Of a stretch of 64,000 bases of DNA, positions 1 through 9,392 are shown one piece after another. The notes under the pieces are model-generated. The model made no database searches. It saw nothing but the letters and a program-made list of their open reading frames with translations, and was not told the origin of the DNA. The first letter of the stretch is position 1, and every line of letters starts with the position of its first letter. The translations under genes and the position numbers were made by a program. Source of the DNA: CAVSJR01 sp963728285 (GTDB taxonomy: Bacteria; Actinomycetota; UBA4738; HRBIN12); assembly GCA_963728285.1 (NCBI GenBank), contig CAVSJR010000001.1:682001-746000 (forward strand), in the 5' to 3' direction.

Positions 1-689
1 TAGAGCTGGCGTATCAGCGGCTTCACCCAGTGTCCGACCTTCGGATACACGCCCCAGCGGAACCAGGCGTGATGCCAGTACGCGAGGGTGCATGGGTACC
101 GGCTGTTGGGGTGCGCCGCGAGGTCTCGCGCGAGCCACTCGAACTGCGCGTCGCCGCGCCTGCAGCCTCCGGCGTTCTCGGCGCGCACGACCGGCATATG
201 CCCCTTGCCCTCGTACCGGTTCCACGTAACGCCCTTGCACAACTGGGAGTTCAGGGCGATGAGATGCCAGCCTCCGAGATCGTAGGAGTAGTACGCGCGG
301 GGGGAGGGCACCAGGTCGCCGAAGTAATCGAGGAACCCGCGCATGTAGAGGGTGTAGGTCTCATGGTTGCCGGCCACCGGCGAGGAGATCGGCTTCAGGT
401 CGTGGAAGTAGCGGTCGTAGTAGGCCCGAAAGTCGTCGAGGTCGCCGTGGAGGTATTGAAGGTCGCCCAACGGAAGGAACCGGTCCACGTCGAGCCGCTC
501 GACGAGGGCCGCAACCCGGTTGTAGCGACACCGACGGGTGTGCTCGCGCGGCAGCGAGTTGCAGGCGATGTCGCCCACCGCCGCGATCGTCGGAGGCGAA
601 CCTCCGTCCACGGTGACGGAGCCGGAGGAGGATGACGACGCGGGCCCGGGCACCACGAGGAGCGCGATCGTCGCGACCGCGGCGATCAT
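1..689 (-). CDS. Secreted calcineurin-like metallophosphoesterase (3' end outside window)
   Basis: About 229 residues are visible, and the C-terminus runs off the left edge. The ATG at 689 is the first start after an in-frame stop and opens a hydrophobic signal peptide (MIAAVATIALLVVPG) followed by a Ser-rich linker. The metallophosphoesterase signature is present in order: AVGDIACN, LPLGDLQY (GD), AGNHE and YWHHAW (metal-binding His pair). The fold binds two metal ions and hydrolyses phosphoester bonds; the export signal implies action outside the membrane. The layout resembles secreted purple-acid-phosphatase-like enzymes, but the substrate cannot be read from the sequence. The gene is alone on its strand and divergent from the lipoprotein at 974. 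Confidence 0.85.
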   Translation of the reverse strand, partial: MIAAVATIALLVVPGPASSSSSGSVTVDGGSPPTIAAVGDIACNSLPREHTRRCRYNRVAALVERLDVDRFLPLGDLQYLHGDLDDFRAYYDRYFHDLKPISSPVAGNHETYTLYMRGFLDYFGDLVPSPRAYYSYDLGGWHLIALNSQLCKGVTWNRYEGKGHMPVVRAENAGGCRRGDAQFEWLARDLAAHPNSRYPCTLAYWHHAWFRWGVYPKVGHWVKPLIRQL

Positions 690-973
690 CGCGCAGCATC
701 GAGCGCGACGCGTTCATCCGCCCTCCCCCATCCCCACGGCATCCTCCGGGGCATCGGCTCGCGCTTGGGTGACGCCGGGGGCCCGAGCCGGCCCGCCGCG
801 AGTCTACCGTCGAGGCCCCGGCGGACGCGACCCCCGCGGCCCTGCTCCAATCGGCCGTTCGGCTCAGGGAGGAGCTCTCCCCGGCCGATGACGGACCAGG
901 GGATCCCTCCCTCGGAGGTCGGCGGGACGACCCGCCCTCGGGCCGAGGAGGGACGCTCGGAAGGAGCACGGCG

Positions 974-1591
974 ATGACACGAGCACCCAACCTGACCGCA
1001 CCGCTCCGATCCGCGGCGGTGCTGTTCGCCCTGCTCGGCCTCGCCGCGTGCTCGGGCTCCGGCGGCACGCCCGGAGGGGCCGGGACAGCCTCGCTCTCGC
1101 CCGTCGCCAACAGCGGCCCGCCGACCGCCGTCGAGGAGTCCCGGCGCTTCGTGCTTCAGGACGACGTTGCCCCGGTAGGCCTCGGACCGCTTCGGCTGAA
1201 GAAGAGCGATCCGACCCCCGGAGCCGAACAGGGCTGGCGTGGGGGCTGGACCACGCAGAGCCTCGTGCTGTCGCCGGGGCAGCAACGCCTCGGCTGGGAG
1301 TGGACGCGGTCCACCGCCGACGTCTACGAGGACGCCACCACCGCGGCCCACGCCTTCGATCTCACGCGCGACTACATCGTGAGCACCTACGCCGCCGACG
1401 CACGACAGTCCGATCCGGGGATCGCCGAGGAATCGGTCGCGGTCGAGGCGACGCAGGACGTTCCCGACGCCACCGTGGTGTGGCGCTCGAACAACGTCGT
1501 TGGGCAACTCGCCGGCTTCGGGGGACGCCCACTGACGAACGACGACATCGTCGAGCTGGCGCGCCGACTGAGCGGCTCTTCGTCAATGTAG
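974..1591 (+). CDS. Predicted lipoprotein, unknown function
   Basis: This 205-residue protein starts at an ATG with AAGGAG seven bases upstream. The N-terminus is a lipoprotein signal: positively charged MTRAPN, a hydrophobic core, and the lipobox LAAC with Cys at about residue 24, followed by a Gly/Ser linker. The mature part is a compact soluble domain of about 150 residues (WGWEWTRSTADVYEDATTAAHAFDLT region) whose family I do not recognise. It should be anchored to the outer face of the membrane. It is divergent from the phosphoesterase, and no operon partner is visible. Confidence 0.8.
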   Translation: MTRAPNLTAPLRSAAVLFALLGLAACSGSGGTPGGAGTASLSPVANSGPPTAVEESRRFVLQDDVAPVGLGPLRLKKSDPTPGAEQGWRGGWTTQSLVLSPGQQRLGWEWTRSTADVYEDATTAAHAFDLTRDYIVSTYAADARQSDPGIAEESVAVEATQDVPDATVVWRSNNVVGQLAGFGGRPLTNDDIVELARRLSGSSSM

Positions 1592-1728
1592 TGAGGACGT
1601 TGGACGCTCCCGCTCTGTCGAACTCGGAACGCCTTGGTTGAGCGCGTCAGGGGGTCGGTTCATGGTGCGGCGCTGACCTCCGGTGCGTTCGTTGCGACGA
1701 GTCTGAACACCACCGGACTGTGATACCG

Positions 1729-2118
1729 CTAGGCAGTCGAGAACATCGCGACGACGTTCGCGGCTGCCTGCATGAGCCCACCGAGAACGAACAGCCCTAT
1801 CCCGAGGATTCTCCACGCCCAGCCTTCGTACAGAGCGCCGCGCACAAGCGCATCAAACTCTGCCCTCTGTCGAGCTTCAGCCTCGCCGCGTGTCTTGACG
1901 TGCTGTTCGATCTGCTCCTGAGCATCGGTGACATCGTCAGGTTCGGCCTCCATCGCAGCACCACCCGTTGAACGAACGGTAGGGACGCTCACGGTCTGGT
2001 CCCTGGAGGTGAGGACTCCCGCTCGGATCTTGACCCTGAGAACGTCCCGCAGAGCAAGCCAGAACCCGAGCAGTTCCAGAATGAACCCAATCGTTGACAA
2101 GAAAGCTGCCCAGCGCAC
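1729..2118 (-). CDS. Small membrane protein, unknown
   Basis: This 129-residue frame begins at a GTG codon. It has two clear hydrophobic segments, one at residues 4-25 (AAFLSTIGFILELLGFWLAL) and one at about 105-127 (ILGIGLFVLGGLMQAAANVV). They are separated by a charged, Glu/Gln-rich, probably helical stretch (AQEQIEQHVKTRGEAEARQ). The pattern of two helices with a polar middle favours a real inner-membrane protein over a chance frame. No family is recognised. The neighbouring gene on the same strand (FadD-like) is upstream by 116 bases and is probably independent. Confidence 0.5.
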   Translation of the reverse strand: MRWAAFLSTIGFILELLGFWLALRDVLRVKIRAGVLTSRDQTVSVPTVRSTGGAAMEAEPDDVTDAQEQIEQHVKTRGEAEARQRAEFDALVRGALYEGWAWRILGIGLFVLGGLMQAAANVVAMFSTA

Positions 2119-2234
2119 GTTGACAGCCTACGGCGACCTCCTGGGTCGATCACGCAACCCTTACCGAGGACTGCTGCGGACTTCTCCATGCCAGCAGGCT
2201 GATCGCGCTTCCCCCATCCACTCGCCGGGGGCAG

Positions 2235-3956
2235 CTACGTCGTGGCGCCGGTGTCCACACGCCCGCGCCGCTCCTCCTCGAGCAGCACCCGCCGCAGGAC
2301 CTTGCCGATGAGCGTCTCGGGCAGGGAATCGCGGAACTCGATCTGCTTCGGCACCCGATAGCCGGCGAGGCCCTGCTCGGGATCCCGGCACCACGCGACG
2401 ATCTCCTCCGCGGTCGCAGTCTCCCCGGGTCGCAGGACGATGAACGCCTTCACCGCCTCGCCGGTCCGCTCGTCGGGCACACCGACGACGCAGACCCTCT
2501 GCACCTTCGGATGGCGGACGAGGACGCCCTCCACCTCGGTGGGATAGACGTTGAACCCGGAGACGAGGATGAGGTCCTTGAGCCGATCGACGATCGAGAA
2601 GTACCCGTCCTCGTCCATGACCGCGACATCGCCCGTGTGCAGCCAGCCGTTCCGGATGGCGAGCGCGCTCTCCTCCGGGCGGTTCCAATAGCCGAGCATG
2701 ACCTGCGGCCCGCGAATGCACAGCTCCCCCGGCTCGCCCGGCGGCTGCACCCTCTCGGGATCATCGAGATCGACGATGCGACAGTCGGTATCCGGAATCG
2801 GCAGTCCGATGGCGCCCTCCTTGCGCACGCCGTGAAAGGGATTCGCGTGCGTGACCGGCGAGCACTCCGTGAGCCCGTAGCCCTCGACGAGCTCGGCGCC
2901 ACCGGTCAGGCGCTTGAACGCCTCGGCAACGGCGAGCGGCAGCGGCGCCGCGCCGGAGATACAGGCCTGGATCGATTGCAGGTCGTACCCGCGCGACTCG
3001 GGAGCCTCGTTGATCGCGACGTACATGCGCGGCACGCCGGGGAAATAGGTGGGCCGCTCCTTGGCCACGAGCTTGAGCACCATGTCGAGCTCGAATCGCG
3101 GCGCGAGGATCAGCTTCATCGCCCGAAGGATCCCCACGTTCATGGCGACCATGCCGAAGGAGTGAAAGAAGGGCAGCACGCACATCATCGCGTCCTCGCC
3201 GTCCTTCATCTCGGGGAACCAGGCCGCCGCCTGCCTCGCGTTCGCCACCAGGTTGGAGTGGGAGAGCATCGCGCCTTTCGAGGGGCCCGTCGTGCCTCCC
3301 GTATAGACGAACCCTGCCGGATCGACGACGGGGTCGACCGCGGCGACGTCGGGGACGAGGTCGACGTCCCTCATCAGGCGCCGCCACCAGTGAACCCGGG
3401 CGTCCCCCGGGACCGGCGGCCAGGGCTTGCCGGCCGCCCTCGCGTCCCGACGAAACTTGATCGGCGCGAGCATCGAGAGGGGAAGGCGCATGTAGTCGGT
3501 GAGCTTCGTCACGACCACCGCGCCGACATCCACGTCGTCGCCCAGTGCGGCGAGGCTCGGATACAGCTGATCGAGCACCACCGTCACGTTGACGCTCGCA
3601 TCGCGGAGTTGGTGGGCGAGCTCGCGCTTCGTGTACAGGGGATTGTTTCCCACGATGACGGCGCCGAGTCGCGCCGCCGCATAGGTGGCGATGACGTACT
3701 GAGGACAGTTGGGCAGCAACAGCGCCACGCGATCGCCGCGGGCGACGCCGAGCCCCGCCAGGGCGGCGGAGAAGCGTTCGACCTCTGAGAGCAGGGCCGA
3801 ATACGTGATGTGCTTGCCGAAGAAGGCGACGGCCGGATTGCGGCCGAATCGCCCGGCCGACGCCTCGAGGATCGAGAAGAGCGAGACCTCGGGATAGGGG
3901 GCGAGCGTCTTGGGAACGTCGGACGGATAGGTGGAGAGCCACGGGCGATCGTCCAT
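2235..3956 (-). CDS. fadD: Long-chain acyl-CoA ligase (AMP-forming, FadD type)
   Basis: This enzyme activates a fatty or aryl acid to its acyl-adenylate and then to the CoA thioester, feeding beta-oxidation or lipid synthesis. The signatures run in order: P-loop-like YTGGTTGPSKGA at about residue 218, the motif VEGYGLTECSP, and HTGDVAVMDEDGYF with the hinge region KDLILVSGFNVYPTEVE. The C-terminal lysine of the ANL superfamily lies in LIGKVLRR. I chose the ATG at 3956 (MDDRPWLSTYP), which fits homologues better than upstream in-frame starts; the full length is about 573 residues, normal for FadD. It is divergent from the penicillin acylase gene with about 100 bp between. The acid it activates is unknown. 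Confidence 0.9.
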   Translation of the reverse strand: MDDRPWLSTYPSDVPKTLAPYPEVSLFSILEASAGRFGRNPAVAFFGKHITYSALLSEVERFSAALAGLGVARGDRVALLLPNCPQYVIATYAAARLGAVIVGNNPLYTKRELAHQLRDASVNVTVVLDQLYPSLAALGDDVDVGAVVVTKLTDYMRLPLSMLAPIKFRRDARAAGKPWPPVPGDARVHWWRRLMRDVDLVPDVAAVDPVVDPAGFVYTGGTTGPSKGAMLSHSNLVANARQAAAWFPEMKDGEDAMMCVLPFFHSFGMVAMNVGILRAMKLILAPRFELDMVLKLVAKERPTYFPGVPRMYVAINEAPESRGYDLQSIQACISGAAPLPLAVAEAFKRLTGGAELVEGYGLTECSPVTHANPFHGVRKEGAIGLPIPDTDCRIVDLDDPERVQPPGEPGELCIRGPQVMLGYWNRPEESALAIRNGWLHTGDVAVMDEDGYFSIVDRLKDLILVSGFNVYPTEVEGVLVRHPKVQRVCVVGVPDERTGEAVKAFIVLRPGETATAEEIVAWCRDPEQGLAGYRVPKQIEFRDSLPETLIGKVLRRVLLEEERRGRVDTGATT

Positions 3957-4062
3957 GGCGGCCATCATTCCAGGCGGCGCGCCGCGGCGCGAGTCGTCAC
4001 CCGGATCGGACTCCACCGGATCCATTGCGACGTCCGGGAGACGAGCCTACCCTGCCCGCACG

Positions 4063-6370
4063 ATGGACGATCCGCTCAACGCGCTGCGCGAGGTCGCACG
4101 GGCCGCGCTGCCGCCCATCGAGGGCGAGCGATCCCTGGCGGGACTCGAACGGGACGTGGAGGTCCTTCGCGACGAATGGGGGGTCGCCTACATCTCTGCG
4201 GGCAGCCTGGATGATCTCTGGTTCGCGCAGGGCTGGGTCACGGCGAGCGAGCGGTGCTTTCAACTCGAGCTGGCACTCCGCGCCGCCACCGGCCGGCTCT
4301 CGGAGCTCTTCGCCGACGCCACGCTCCCGATGGACCGCTTCACCCGGACGATCGGCCTGCACCGCGCCGGCGCCGTGATCGCCGCGAGCTACGACCATGC
4401 GTCTCGATCGATGATGGCCTCGTTCCGCGCGGGCGCCCGGTCGTGGCTCGACGGGATGCCGTCGCCCCCTCCCGAGTACGTCCTGCTCGGCTCGACGCCG
4501 GAGGTGCCCGACGACGAAGTCTCCTGGGCGGCCGCGACCGCGTACCTGGCCTGGGGACTCTCCGGAAATTGGGAGGCCGAGCTGCTGCGGGCGATGATCG
4601 CCGAGCGCATCGGCTCGGGAGGCCGCCGCCGCGTTGCTCCCGAGCGCCGGGACCGATGGCGTCGGCCGCAGTGCCGCCGGGATCGGCGAGGCGCTGCTCG
4701 ACGAGGCCCCCCGAGGGTCGCCCGGCGCGGGCTCGAACAACTGGGTCGTGAGCGGCGAGCGGAGCTCCAGCGGCAAGCCGCTCCTCGCGAACGATCCTCA
4801 CCTGCTCGCGCAGCAGCCCGGCGCCTGGCTGGAGATGCACCTGCGCGCCCCGGGCTACGAGGCGCGAGGCGTGACCGTCCCGTTCCTCCCCGGGGTGCTC
4901 ATCGGCACGACGGCACATCACGCCTGGGGAATCACCAACGTCACCGGCGATACCCAGGATCTCTATCTCGAGCGCCTGAGCGACGACGGCACGGCCGCGC
5001 TGTTCGACGACGCCTGGCATCCGCTCACCGTGCACCGAGAGGCGATCGCCGTTCGCGGACGGAAGGCACCGGAGATCCTCGAGGTCCGCGAGACGCGGCA
5101 CGGCCCGATCCTCGACGCCTACCTCGTCGGCGTCCTGGATCCGGAGGTCGTCGAGCACGGCCTCGCGGAGACCTACGCGCTTCGCTGGGCGGGAGCCGAA
5201 CGCTCGCTCGCGCCGTCGAGCGCGGTCGCGGTCGCACGGGCATCGAGCTTCGAGGAGTTCCGCGAGGCCGTGCGCGCGGTCGAATGCCCCGGGCAGAACT
5301 TCGTCTATGCGGACATCGACGGGACGATCGGCTATCAATGCACCGGGGCCTACCCACGCAGGCGGGCCGGCGACGGGACCGCCCCGGTTCCGGGGTGGAC
5401 GTCCGAGTACGAGTGGGACGGGTTCATCGACTTCGAGGAGCTGCCGTGGTCGAAGAACCCCGAGCGCGGCTATCTCGCCACCGCGAACCAGCGCATCCAC
5501 GACGACGCCTACCCGCATCTGATCGGAAACGACTTCCACACGCCGTACCGCGCGCGCAGGATCGTCGAGCTCCTCGAGGGCGACCGCCTCCATTCCGTTG
5601 CGACGTTCGCCGCGATGCAGCGCGATACGGTGTCGATCCCCGCTCGAGAGCTGCTTCCGAGCCTGCTGCGCCTCACGCCCGTCACGACGACCAACCGCGC
5701 CGCGCTCGAACTCCTCGAGGGGTGGGACGCGGATCTTCGCGCCGAGTCGGCGGCCGCGGCGGTCTTCGAGGTGTGGACGTCGCGCATCGCTCGTCGCGTC
5801 GTCGAGCCGCTGCTCGGGGCGCGGCTGTTCGGCCACTACTACGCCTGGCGCGAGGCGTTCAACTGCCGCGTGCTGCCCACGATCCTCTCGGAGCCCGAAT
5901 CCGAGTGGTGGGGCGATCTCGGCCCCGCCGAGACCCTCGGGGCGTCGTTGGACGACGCGCTCCGCGAGCTCGAGGATCGGCTCGGACCGGAGCCCAGCGG
6001 GTGGCGATGGGGGGCGCTGCATCAGGTGCGGTTCGCGAGCCCGCTCGCCCGCGTGCCCGCGGTGGGGGAGCTGTTCACGGCGGCCGTATTCGAGCTCGGC
6101 GGGGATGAGCAGACGGTCGCCCAGTCGGGGTGCGACGCGCGAGACGGATATCCCGCGGCCGTCGTCCAGTCCTGGAAGCAGGTCATCGATCTGGCCGACC
6201 CGGATCGCTCCCTGGGGGTCCTGCCGACCGGGCAGTCCGGCAATCCGGCCTCACCGCACTGGAACGACCAGGCTCCCCTGTGGGCCACCGGCGGGTATCA
6301 CGGCCTTCCGGTCACCAGGCCTGCGGTGGAGAGGGGGGCCGCCACGGCGCTGCGCCTGACGCCGGGGTAA
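4063..6370 (+). CDS. Penicillin acylase family N-terminal-nucleophile hydrolase (one frameshift)
   Basis: The gene encodes a precursor amidohydrolase of the penicillin/acyl-homoserine-lactone acylase family. Such enzymes are exported or cytosolic and cut themselves to expose a catalytic serine. The small-chain part (MDDPLNALREVARAALPPIEG) runs from 4063 to about 4615. The beta-chain start GAGSNNWVVSG follows, with the nucleophile Ser at codon 4733-4735, then LLANDPHL and AWGITNVTGDTQDLY. The two parts lie in different frames, joined by one extra base near 4615-4625 within a G-rich stretch. I read this as an assembly error because both sides are intact. No signal peptide is evident. Total length is about 768 residues, typical of the family; the acyl substrate is not predictable. 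Confidence 0.85.
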
Positions 6371-6382
6371 CATCCCCCCGCC

Positions 6383-6652
6383 ATGCCCAAATCCAAGTCG
6401 CGAGGGAAGCAGCGACCGAGGCGCGCGAGCGACCGCTATCGCCTCGACCCGGACCGCAAGCAGCGGCACAAGGCGAGCCCCCGCTGGTACGGCCCGCTGA
6501 TCCTCACCATCATGGGGATCGGCGTGGTCCTGATCGTGACGAACTACATGGGGATTCTCCCGGGAACGAGCGGCTCACCGCGAAACGCCTATCTCTTCGG
6601 GGGCCTCGGGTTGATCGCGCTCGGCTTCCTGGGCACGACGCGCTGGCGGTGA
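6383..6652 (+). CDS. crgA: Cell division protein CrgA
   Basis: This 89-residue protein has a basic, disordered N-terminus (MPKSKSRGKQRPRR), two transmembrane helices at about residues 35-57 and 68-85, and a short connecting loop. The length, charge pattern and WYGPLILTIMGIGVVLIV helix match CrgA, an actinobacterial septal membrane protein that recruits cell-wall synthesis factors to FtsZ and FtsI. It starts 12 bases after the acylase stop. Downstream at 6653-6817 there is no gene. Confidence 0.85.
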   Translation: MPKSKSRGKQRPRRASDRYRLDPDRKQRHKASPRWYGPLILTIMGIGVVLIVTNYMGILPGTSGSPRNAYLFGGLGLIALGFLGTTRWR

Positions 6653-6817
6653 CCACAGCTCGGAGCGGTTCGCCCGGGGTTTCCACAGGGTATTCCCCAG
6701 GTGTGAGCAAAACGACACGCCTGTGATTCGGCGGCCCGGGACTCGGACGGTGGAAAACGTTCGAGTACTCCCCTTGGAGGATGTGGAGAGCCGGGGGATT
6801 CCGGGACGCCGTCGCAG

Positions 6818-7117
6818 CTAGGAGGCCTCCGGAGACGGCCGGCGGACCACGCTCATGGGCTCGCCGCAATGGCGCGGCACCTGGAGCTGGCCGAGCCGAG
6901 TGACCTGGTACTCCGTCCCGCACTCGCCGCAGACGAGGTAGACGTCCAGCTCCTCCACGTCCTCCGGATCGCGACGCTCGCTCGGACGCTGGCCCGTCGA
7001 GATCGAGCGCAGCACACCCGTGCCGACCTTCCAGATGACGATCGCGAGCACGATCGCGACGACGATCTGCCACCAGGCCACGCCCCCACTGTACGGCGGG
7101 CCCTTCGCCACAGGCAT
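6818..7117 (-). CDS. Zinc-ribbon membrane protein, unknown
   Basis: Reading from the ATG at 7117 (GGAAGG upstream) gives 99 residues. One transmembrane helix (VAWWQIVVAIVLAIVIWKVG) is followed by an acidic linker and a C-terminal zinc-ribbon-like part with CGECGTEY and PRHCGEP. The three or four cysteines plus His are spaced for one Zn ion. A GTG at 7081 is an alternative start. The gene is divergent from the glutamate dehydrogenase gene; the two starts are 69 bp apart and share one promoter region. Function is unknown. Confidence 0.65.
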   Translation of the reverse strand: MPVAKGPPYSGGVAWWQIVVAIVLAIVIWKVGTGVLRSISTGQRPSERRDPEDVEELDVYLVCGECGTEYQVTRLGQLQVPRHCGEPMSVVRRPSPEAS

Positions 7118-7185
7118 GGCGCTTTGGCACCCTTCCGTGCCAGAATCCGGCGGCACCCGCGACAGGCGGACGGGAGGCGATACCC

Positions 7186-8421
7186 ATGGAGCTGTTCGAG
7201 GCGGTGCAGGGATTCTTCGAGCAGGCAGCCGATCGGCTGGCGATCGACGACGCGACCCGCGCGGCACTGCGAACCCCCGAGCGAGAGCTCGCGATCCAGG
7301 TGCGCGTGCCGATGGACGACGGGGAGGTCCACGTCTATCCCGGGTGGCGCGTGCAGTACAACGGCGCCCGGGGACCCTACAAGGGCGGCCTCCGATACCA
7401 CCCGAGCGCCTCGCTCGACGAGTTCAGGTGCTTCGCCGCTCTCATGACCTGGAAGACGGCGCTGCTCGACATCCCGTACGGGGGCGGAAAGGGCGGCGTC
7501 AAGGTGGATCCCAAGCTGCTGTCCGAGGCGGAGCGGGAGCGTCTGTCGCGCGCCTTCTTCGCCGGCATCGCGCCGATCGTCGGCCCCGAGGTGGACATCC
7601 CCGCTCCCGACGTCAACACGGGGCCGCGGGAGATGGCCTGGATGTACGACGAGTACAGCCGGATGGTCGGCCGCGACTCGCCGGGCGTCATCACCGGGAA
7701 GCCGATCTCCGTCGGCGGCTCGCTGGGGCGCGATGCGGCGACCGGACGGGGAGCGCTCTTCGCCCTCGACCGGATCGCCCACGCCAAGGGATGGACCCGG
7801 GAGAAGATCCGCATCGCCGTGGAGGGATACGGCAACGCCGGCTCCTGGTTCTCGATCCTGGCCTTCCAGCTCGGCTACAGGGTCGTCGCCGTCTCCGACT
7901 CGAAGGGCGCGATCTACAACCCCGAGGGGCTCGACCCGCGATCGGTGCTCGATCACAAGCGCGACAGCGGCAGCGTGGTCGACTTCAAGGCCGGCGACAC
8001 GATCGACGGCCCCGACATCATGGGGGTCGACTGCGAGGTCCTCATTCCCGCGGCCCTCGAGGAAACGCTGCGTGCCGACAACGCCGATATGGTCAAGGCC
8101 AACCTCGTGGTGGAGGTCTCGAACTATCCGATCACGCCCGAGGCCGATACATCGCTCAACGCGCGGGGCGTCACGGTCGTCCCGGATATCCTCGGGAGCG
8201 CCGGGGGCGTGGTCGTCTCCTACCTCGAGTGGGTGCAGAACCTGCAGCGCGAGCGATGGGACGAGGAGCGAGTGAATCGCCGGCTGCAGGAGCTCATGGA
8301 TACCGCCACGGACGATGTCGTGTTCCGGGCGAACACCAGCGGGATCACGCAGCGGGAGGCCGCCTACGATATCGCGGTGGGACGCGTCGCCGAGGCACAA
8401 CTCTTCCGCGGGTACCGCTAG
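7186..8421 (+). CDS. gdhA: Glu/Leu/Phe/Val dehydrogenase (glutamate dehydrogenase)
   Basis: The 411-residue product oxidatively deaminates glutamate (or a branched-chain or aromatic amino acid) with NAD(P), linking nitrogen to 2-oxoglutarate. Visible features are the substrate motif GPYKGGLRYH (residues 63-72), MTWKTAL, and the catalytic Lys102 in PYGGGKGGVK. The PAPDVNT motif and the Rossmann motif VEGYGNAGSW follow, and the C-terminal hinge is complete. The start has GGGAGG eight bases upstream. Length is normal for the family (410-450). Substrate choice between Glu and Leu/Phe cannot be settled here. In a genome that also makes cyanophycin, it fits a role in nitrogen release. Confidence 0.9.
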   Translation: MELFEAVQGFFEQAADRLAIDDATRAALRTPERELAIQVRVPMDDGEVHVYPGWRVQYNGARGPYKGGLRYHPSASLDEFRCFAALMTWKTALLDIPYGGGKGGVKVDPKLLSEAERERLSRAFFAGIAPIVGPEVDIPAPDVNTGPREMAWMYDEYSRMVGRDSPGVITGKPISVGGSLGRDAATGRGALFALDRIAHAKGWTREKIRIAVEGYGNAGSWFSILAFQLGYRVVAVSDSKGAIYNPEGLDPRSVLDHKRDSGSVVDFKAGDTIDGPDIMGVDCEVLIPAALEETLRADNADMVKANLVVEVSNYPITPEADTSLNARGVTVVPDILGSAGGVVVSYLEWVQNLQRERWDEERVNRRLQELMDTATDDVVFRANTSGITQREAAYDIAVGRVAEAQLFRGYR

Positions 8422-8445
8422 CCGGGCGCGGCGACCGGCGCGGGT

Positions 8446-9334
8446 TCACTCCCCCTCGATCGCCTCCCGAACGGCTTGCTCGAATCCCACGGGATGGATA
8501 TCCGGAAACAACCGCCCGGCCGCATCGCCGGCCGCGACCATCGGGTGCACCATCCCGTCGATCAGCGGACGAGCGACCTCGGCGGGAACCGACGTCGTGA
8601 GGCCGCACCACAGGGACGAGAGCTTCGGCGAGAGGAGGGGAACGCCGACGACGGTTCGCGTCTTGCCGCGAATCCGAGCGTCGATCTCGAGCATCTGGCG
8701 GTACGACACGACGTCGGCGCCTCCGACCTCGACGACCGTGTGCCGTCCCTCGAGCGGTGACCTCCTTCCGGCCGAGAGATAGGCGACGATGTCGCGGAGC
8801 CCGATCGGCTGCGAGGGGGTGTCCACCCACCGAGGAACGATCATGACGGGCAGCCGGGTTACGAGGTCGGTGAGCATCCGGTACGAGGCGCTCTCCCTGC
8901 CGACGACCATCGCAGCGCGGAATTCCAACAGCGGCGGCCCCTCCTCGGCCAGGATGCGGCCCGTCTCCCGTCGACTCGACAGATGTTCCGACAGCGCCTC
9001 GTCGCCCCCAAGGCCGCCGAGGTAGACGATGCGTTCAACGCCCGCCTCCCTCGCGGCGCGGGCGAAGCTCGACGCGCCGGCCCGGTCGCGCTCGGCGAAC
9101 GTCGCTCCCGTCTCCATCGAGTGAACGAGGTAGTAGGCGACATCGACGCCCTCGAGCGCGGGGGCGAGCGTCTCGGGACGCAGCACGTCGAGCTCGACGG
9201 CGCGGAGCTCGGGCCAGCGCTTTCGAAGCCGCTCCGGGTCGCGGCCCGCGACGGCGGGGCGTTCGCCGTCGCGCACGCAGCCGCTCCACCAGCCGCGAGC
9301 CGATGGCGCCGGTGGCTCCCGTGACGAGGATCAT
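8446..9334 (-). CDS. NAD(P)H-binding atypical SDR protein (one frameshift)
   Basis: The N-terminus MILVTGATGAIGSRLVERL is a classic dinucleotide-binding motif. It lies one frame off the rest, which continues RDGERPAVAGRDPERL and then VDVAYYLVHSM and VERIVYLGGLG. A single missing base near 9275-9290 explains this. The product is an extended or atypical SDR of about 295 residues, similar to NmrA/YbjT-type proteins that act as NAD(P)-dependent reductases or redox sensors. No catalytic Tyr-x3-Lys is obvious, as is usual in this subgroup. The gene is convergent with gdhA and separated from it by 24 bases. Confidence 0.75.
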
Positions 9335-9392
9335 GGCCCTATGCTCTCGCATCTCGGACGAGGCCAACGATGGACGGCGCGCAGGCGCGAGA

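Noticed and set aside
2511..3788. Long plus-strand frame opposite fadD, and similar long antisense frames opposite cphA, the CoxL gene and the sensor kinase
   Set aside because: In GC-rich DNA real genes create long antisense frames. These lack recognisable motifs and are rich in Arg, His and Asp, as expected for shadows.
6660..6800. TTTCCACAGG and GTGGAAAAC after crgA, looking like DnaA boxes near an origin
   Set aside because: Only one or two weak matches; no dnaA, dnaN or AT-rich unwinding region nearby.
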